Origin: Terricaulis sp.
GTDB taxonomy: Bacteria > Pseudomonadota > Alphaproteobacteria > Caulobacterales > Aquidulcibacteraceae
Length of the DNA: 64,000 nucleotides
Assembly (NCBI GenBank): GCA_024707365.1
Contig: JANPZV010000002.1
Location: 268,558 to 332,557 of the forward strand
Direction of reading: 5' to 3'
A program made the translations under genes and the position numbers. Numbering within the stretch: position 1 is the first letter of the stretch; each line of letters opens with the position of its first letter. The notes below the pieces were generated by a model. That model worked only from the letters and a program-made list of their open reading frames with translations. It was not told where the DNA came from and searched no databases. Below are positions 61,381-64,000 of this stretch, piece by piece.

Positions 61381-64000
61381 GCCTGGATCTGCGCCCGCGC
61401 CTGCTTCAGCTTGGCGATGGAGGCAATTGCATCCGCCGCCCGCTCGCGCAGCTCATCGACCACCTCGTCCGGCGCCTTTTCCAAGAATTGCGCGTTGCCG
61501 AGCTTGGCTTCCATCTTGGCAAGCTCGCTTTCGAGTTTACCGATTTCCTTGGCGAGCCTTGCAGCTTCGGCCGGCAGATCGACAACGCCTTCCAGCGGCA
61601 ACGCCACCGTGGCGCCATCGAGCACGAACGTGACAGACCCTTTCGGCGCCTCAGCGGCGCTGGTGGAATAGTCAAGCCGGCCCATACGATCGATCAGATC
61701 CTGATAGCGCTCAAGCCGCGCCTCTGTTGCCGCATCCGCGCCGATCAGCAGCAGCGGGATTTTCGCAGCGGGGGGCACATTGAGCGCCGAGCGGGTCGAG
61801 CGCGTGCCGGCGATGAGGTCCACCATCCATTCGATCTCGCCCTCGGCCGCTTCGTCCACCAGATCGAGCGGCAATTTGGGCCAGCTTTCGGTGATCAGCA
61901 TACCAGTGCGCTTTTGCCCGTACTCGCCGGTGCGCGCCCAGATTTCCTCGGTGATGAACGGCATAAACGGATGGAGCATGATGAGGATTTGATCGAGCGC
62001 CCACGCCGCCGTGCGCCGGGTTTCAAGCTTGGCCGCTTCATCCTCGCCGTTCAGCAGCGGCTTGATGAATTCAAGATACCAATCGCAATAGACGTTCCAC
62101 ACGAATTTATAGAGCGCGCCCGCCGCTTCGTTGAAGCGCCGCGCCTCCAATTCGCGCGTCACCGCCGCCAAGGTTTTCGCTGTTTCGCCCACGACCCAGC
62201 GGTTCACCGTTTCTTTCGGCGAGCGCGGATCATATTCATCCCACACCGCGCATTCGTTCATCTGCGCAAAGCGGGCGGCGTTCCAAAGCTTGGTGCCGAA
62301 ATTACGATAGCCTTCGATGCGCTGCTCGCTGAGCTTGATGTCGCGCCCTTGGGCGGCCATCGCCGCCAGCGTGAAGCGCAGCGCATCGGCGCCGTATTTA
62401 TCGACAAGGTCCAGCGGGTCCATGGTGTTGCCCTTGGACTTGGACATCTTCGCGCCCTTGGCGTCGCGCACCAGGGCATGGATGTAGACCTCGTGGAACG
62501 GCTCTTCCTTCATGAAGTGCAGCCCCAGCATCATCATCCGCGCCACCCAGAAGAAGATGATGTCATGCGCGGTGACGAGCGTTGAGGTGGGATAAAAGCG
62601 CTTAAGCTCGGTGGTTTGCTCAGGCCAGCCCAGCGTCGAGAACGGCCAGAGCCCGGAGGAAAACCAGGTGTCGAGAACGTCCTCGTCCTGCTTGAGCGCA
62701 ACGTCCTTGCCGTAATGCTTCTTGGCCGCGCTTTTGGCCGCGCTTTCGCTTTCCTCTACGAACACCTGCCCGTCAGGGCCGTACCAAGCCGGAATGCGAT
62801 GGCCCCACCAGAGCTGGCGCGAGACGCACCACGGCTCGATATTGCGCATCCAATTATAATAGGTCTTGGTCCAGCTCTCGGGCGTGAATTTGGTTTTGCC
62901 GCTTTCAACCGCCGCGATCGCGGGCTTCGCCAGCTCACCCGCATTGACGTACCATTGGTCCGTCAGCATCGGCTCGATCACGACGCCCGAGCGGTCGCCG
63001 AAAGGCTGCTGGATTTTCTTATCTTCCACCCGCTCAAGCAGGCCCAGCGCATCGATATCGGCCACGATTGCTTTGCGCGCCTCGAAGCGGTCCAGCCCGC
63101 GATATTTCGCCGGCACGTGGGGCGCATCGGCCATGCGGCCCTTGCCGTCCATCAGCACGTACATTTCAAGATCGTGCGCGCGGGCGACCTTGTAGTCGTT
63201 GAAATCGTGCGCGCCGGTGATCTTCACCGCGCCCGAGCCAAAATCGGGATCGGGATATTCATCGGCGATGATGGGAATGTAACGATCGGCCAGCGGCAAC
63301 AGCACGCGCTTGCCCACGATCGGCGCATAGCGCGCGTCCGAGGGATGCACGGCCACCGCGCCGTCGCCCAGCATGGTTTCAGGCCGCGTGGTGGCGATGG
63401 CGATGTAATCGCGGGTTTCCCATTCGGCAGGCTTGCCTTCTTCATCGAAGGCGATCGGGAATTGATAGGTCTCGCCGTTTTCGAGCGGGTATTTGAAGTG
63501 CCAGAAATGGCCGGCGACCTCTTTGTTCTCGACCTCGAGGTCTGAGATCGCCGTCTCGAAATGCGGATCCCAATTGACGAGGCGCTTATCCTTGTAAAGC
63601 AGCCCTTCCTTGTAGAGCTGCACGAACACTTTGAGCACGGCGGCCGAGAGGCCCTCGTCCATGGTGAAGCGTTCGCGGCTCCAATCGCAGCTCGCGCCGA
63701 GGCGGCGCAGCTGCTTGAAGATCATGCCGCCGCTTTCTTCCTTCCAGGCCCAGACGCGCTTGAGAAATTCCTCGCGCCCCAAAGTGCGGCGATCTTCGTT
63801 GCCGTCCTCTGCCAGCTTGCGCTCAACCACCATTTGCGTGGCGATGCCGGCATGATCCATGCCCGGCTGCCACAAGACGCTCTTGCCGCGCAGCCGCTCA
63901 AACCGCACCAGCACGTCCTGCAGCGTGTTGTTGAGCGCGTGCCCGATATGCAGCGAGCCGGTGACGTTCGGCGGCGGGATGACGATGCAGAAGGGATCGG
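61377..64000 (-). CDS. valS: Valyl-tRNA synthetase (N-terminus beyond window edge)
   Basis: Class I synthetase charging tRNA-Val. At the window edge the minus strand reads IPPPNVTGSLHIGHALN, the HIGH motif, so only the first few dozen residues are missing. The editing domain has TTRPETMLGDGAVAVHP, and the KMSKS loop is AKMSKSKGNTMDPLDLVDKY. A C-terminal coiled-coil arm (AARLAKEIGKLESELAKMEA) completes the protein. The frame is intact throughout. Confidence 0.97.
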   Translation of the reverse strand, partial: DPFCIVIPPPNVTGSLHIGHALNNTLQDVLVRFERLRGKSVLWQPGMDHAGIATQMVVERKLAEDGNEDRRTLGREEFLKRVWAWKEESGGMIFKQLRRLGASCDWSRERFTMDEGLSAAVLKVFVQLYKEGLLYKDKRLVNWDPHFETAISDLEVENKEVAGHFWHFKYPLENGETYQFPIAFDEEGKPAEWETRDYIAIATTRPETMLGDGAVAVHPSDARYAPIVGKRVLLPLADRYIPIIADEYPDPDFGSGAVKITGAHDFNDYKVARAHDLEMYVLMDGKGRMADAPHVPAKYRGLDRFEARKAIVADIDALGLLERVEDKKIQQPFGDRSGVVIEPMLTDQWYVNAGELAKPAIAAVESGKTKFTPESWTKTYYNWMRNIEPWCVSRQLWWGHRIPAWYGPDGQVFVEESESAAKSAAKKHYGKDVALKQDEDVLDTWFSSGLWPFSTLGWPEQTTELKRFYPTSTLVTAHDIIFFWVARMMMLGLHFMKEEPFHEVYIHALVRDAKGAKMSKSKGNTMDPLDLVDKYGADALRFTLAAMAAQGRDIKLSEQRIEGYRNFGTKLWNAARFAQMNECAVWDEYDPRSPKETVNRWVVGETAKTLAAVTRELEARRFNEAAGALYKFVWNVYCDWYLEFIKPLLNGEDEAAKLETRRTAAWALDQILIMLHPFMPFITEEIWARTGEYGQKRTGMLITESWPKLPLDLVDEAAEGEIEWMVDLIAGTRSTRSALNVPPAAKIPLLLIGADAATEARLERYQDLIDRMGRLDYSTSAAEAPKGSVTFVLDGATVALPLEGVVDLPAEAARLAKEIGKLESELAKMEAKLGNAQFLEKAPDEVVDELRERAADAIASIAKLKQARAQIQA

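Noticed and set aside
1..64000. CRISPR arrays, rRNA genes, IS transposases, riboswitches
   Set aside because: No regularly spaced repeats of CRISPR type, no rRNA-like sequence, no transposase motifs and no riboswitch that I could recognise.

Overview
The window is GC-rich, tightly packed bacterial DNA with many 4-bp ATGA stop/start overlaps. The gene content (DUF2336 protein, COG0523/WD40 pair, cytochrome c lipoprotein, alphaproteobacterial-style integrase island) and a tRNA-His with a G1-U72 pair and A73 point to an alphaproteobacterium. My best guess is a Caulobacterales/Hyphomonadaceae-like organism; the exact genus cannot be read from this sequence.

Layout. (1) 1-7383 is the tRNA-proximal end of an integrated element inserted at the 3' end of tRNA-Gly(TCC). 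It carries a tyrosine integrase, a secreted or anchored protein, several small island proteins, an AlpA-like HTH protein, a primase-polymerase and a RepA-like ATPase. Its far end lies left of the window. (2) 7384-25338 is core genome: tRNA-Gly, tRNA-Tyr, rlmB, a 2OG-Fe(II) oxygenase, metG, two N-acetylmuramidase-type proteins, tRNA-Thr, a cytochrome c lipoprotein, an RND efflux pair, a class II aldolase, nadK with an Hpt and an EAL-like protein, a DUF2336 protein and a lytic transglycosylase. (3) 25335-32502 is a leftward, tightly overlapping run: tRNA-His, CphA-like ATP-grasp, FolC-like ligase, patatin phospholipase, SLOG-type nucleotide-sensor-like protein, amino-acid oxidase, acyl-CoA dehydrogenase and PepSY protein. 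(4) 32551-34212 holds an M48 peptidase lipoprotein, tRNA-Phe and a prepilin peptidase. (5) 34260-45623 is a complete type II secretion operon, gspC-D-E-F-G-H-I-J-K-L-M-N, ending in a small lipoprotein gene. (6) 45762-51396 is a surface module upstream of it: a terminator, a TonB-dependent receptor, an intercistronic hairpin, a tandemly duplicated beta-helix-like lipoprotein and a three-unit Pho-box-like array. (7) 51530-64000 holds an S9 peptidase, AsmA, COG0523 GTPase with WD40 partner, LysE exporter, DUF3137 protein, type B carboxylesterase and the C-terminal part of valS.

How the genes may work together. The most attractive reading is that phosphate starvation (the Pho-box-like array) turns on a surface lipoprotein and TonB receptor encoded beside the machine (T2SS) that could export the lipoprotein. 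A second candidate system is the patatin/SLOG pair, which looks like an effector plus nucleotide-ligand sensor but has no cyclase beside it.

Caveat. About 30 single-base indels, mostly in or next to short homopolymers, interrupt otherwise normal genes, including housekeeping ones. I treat these as probable consensus errors and annotate the genes across them, marking each break.
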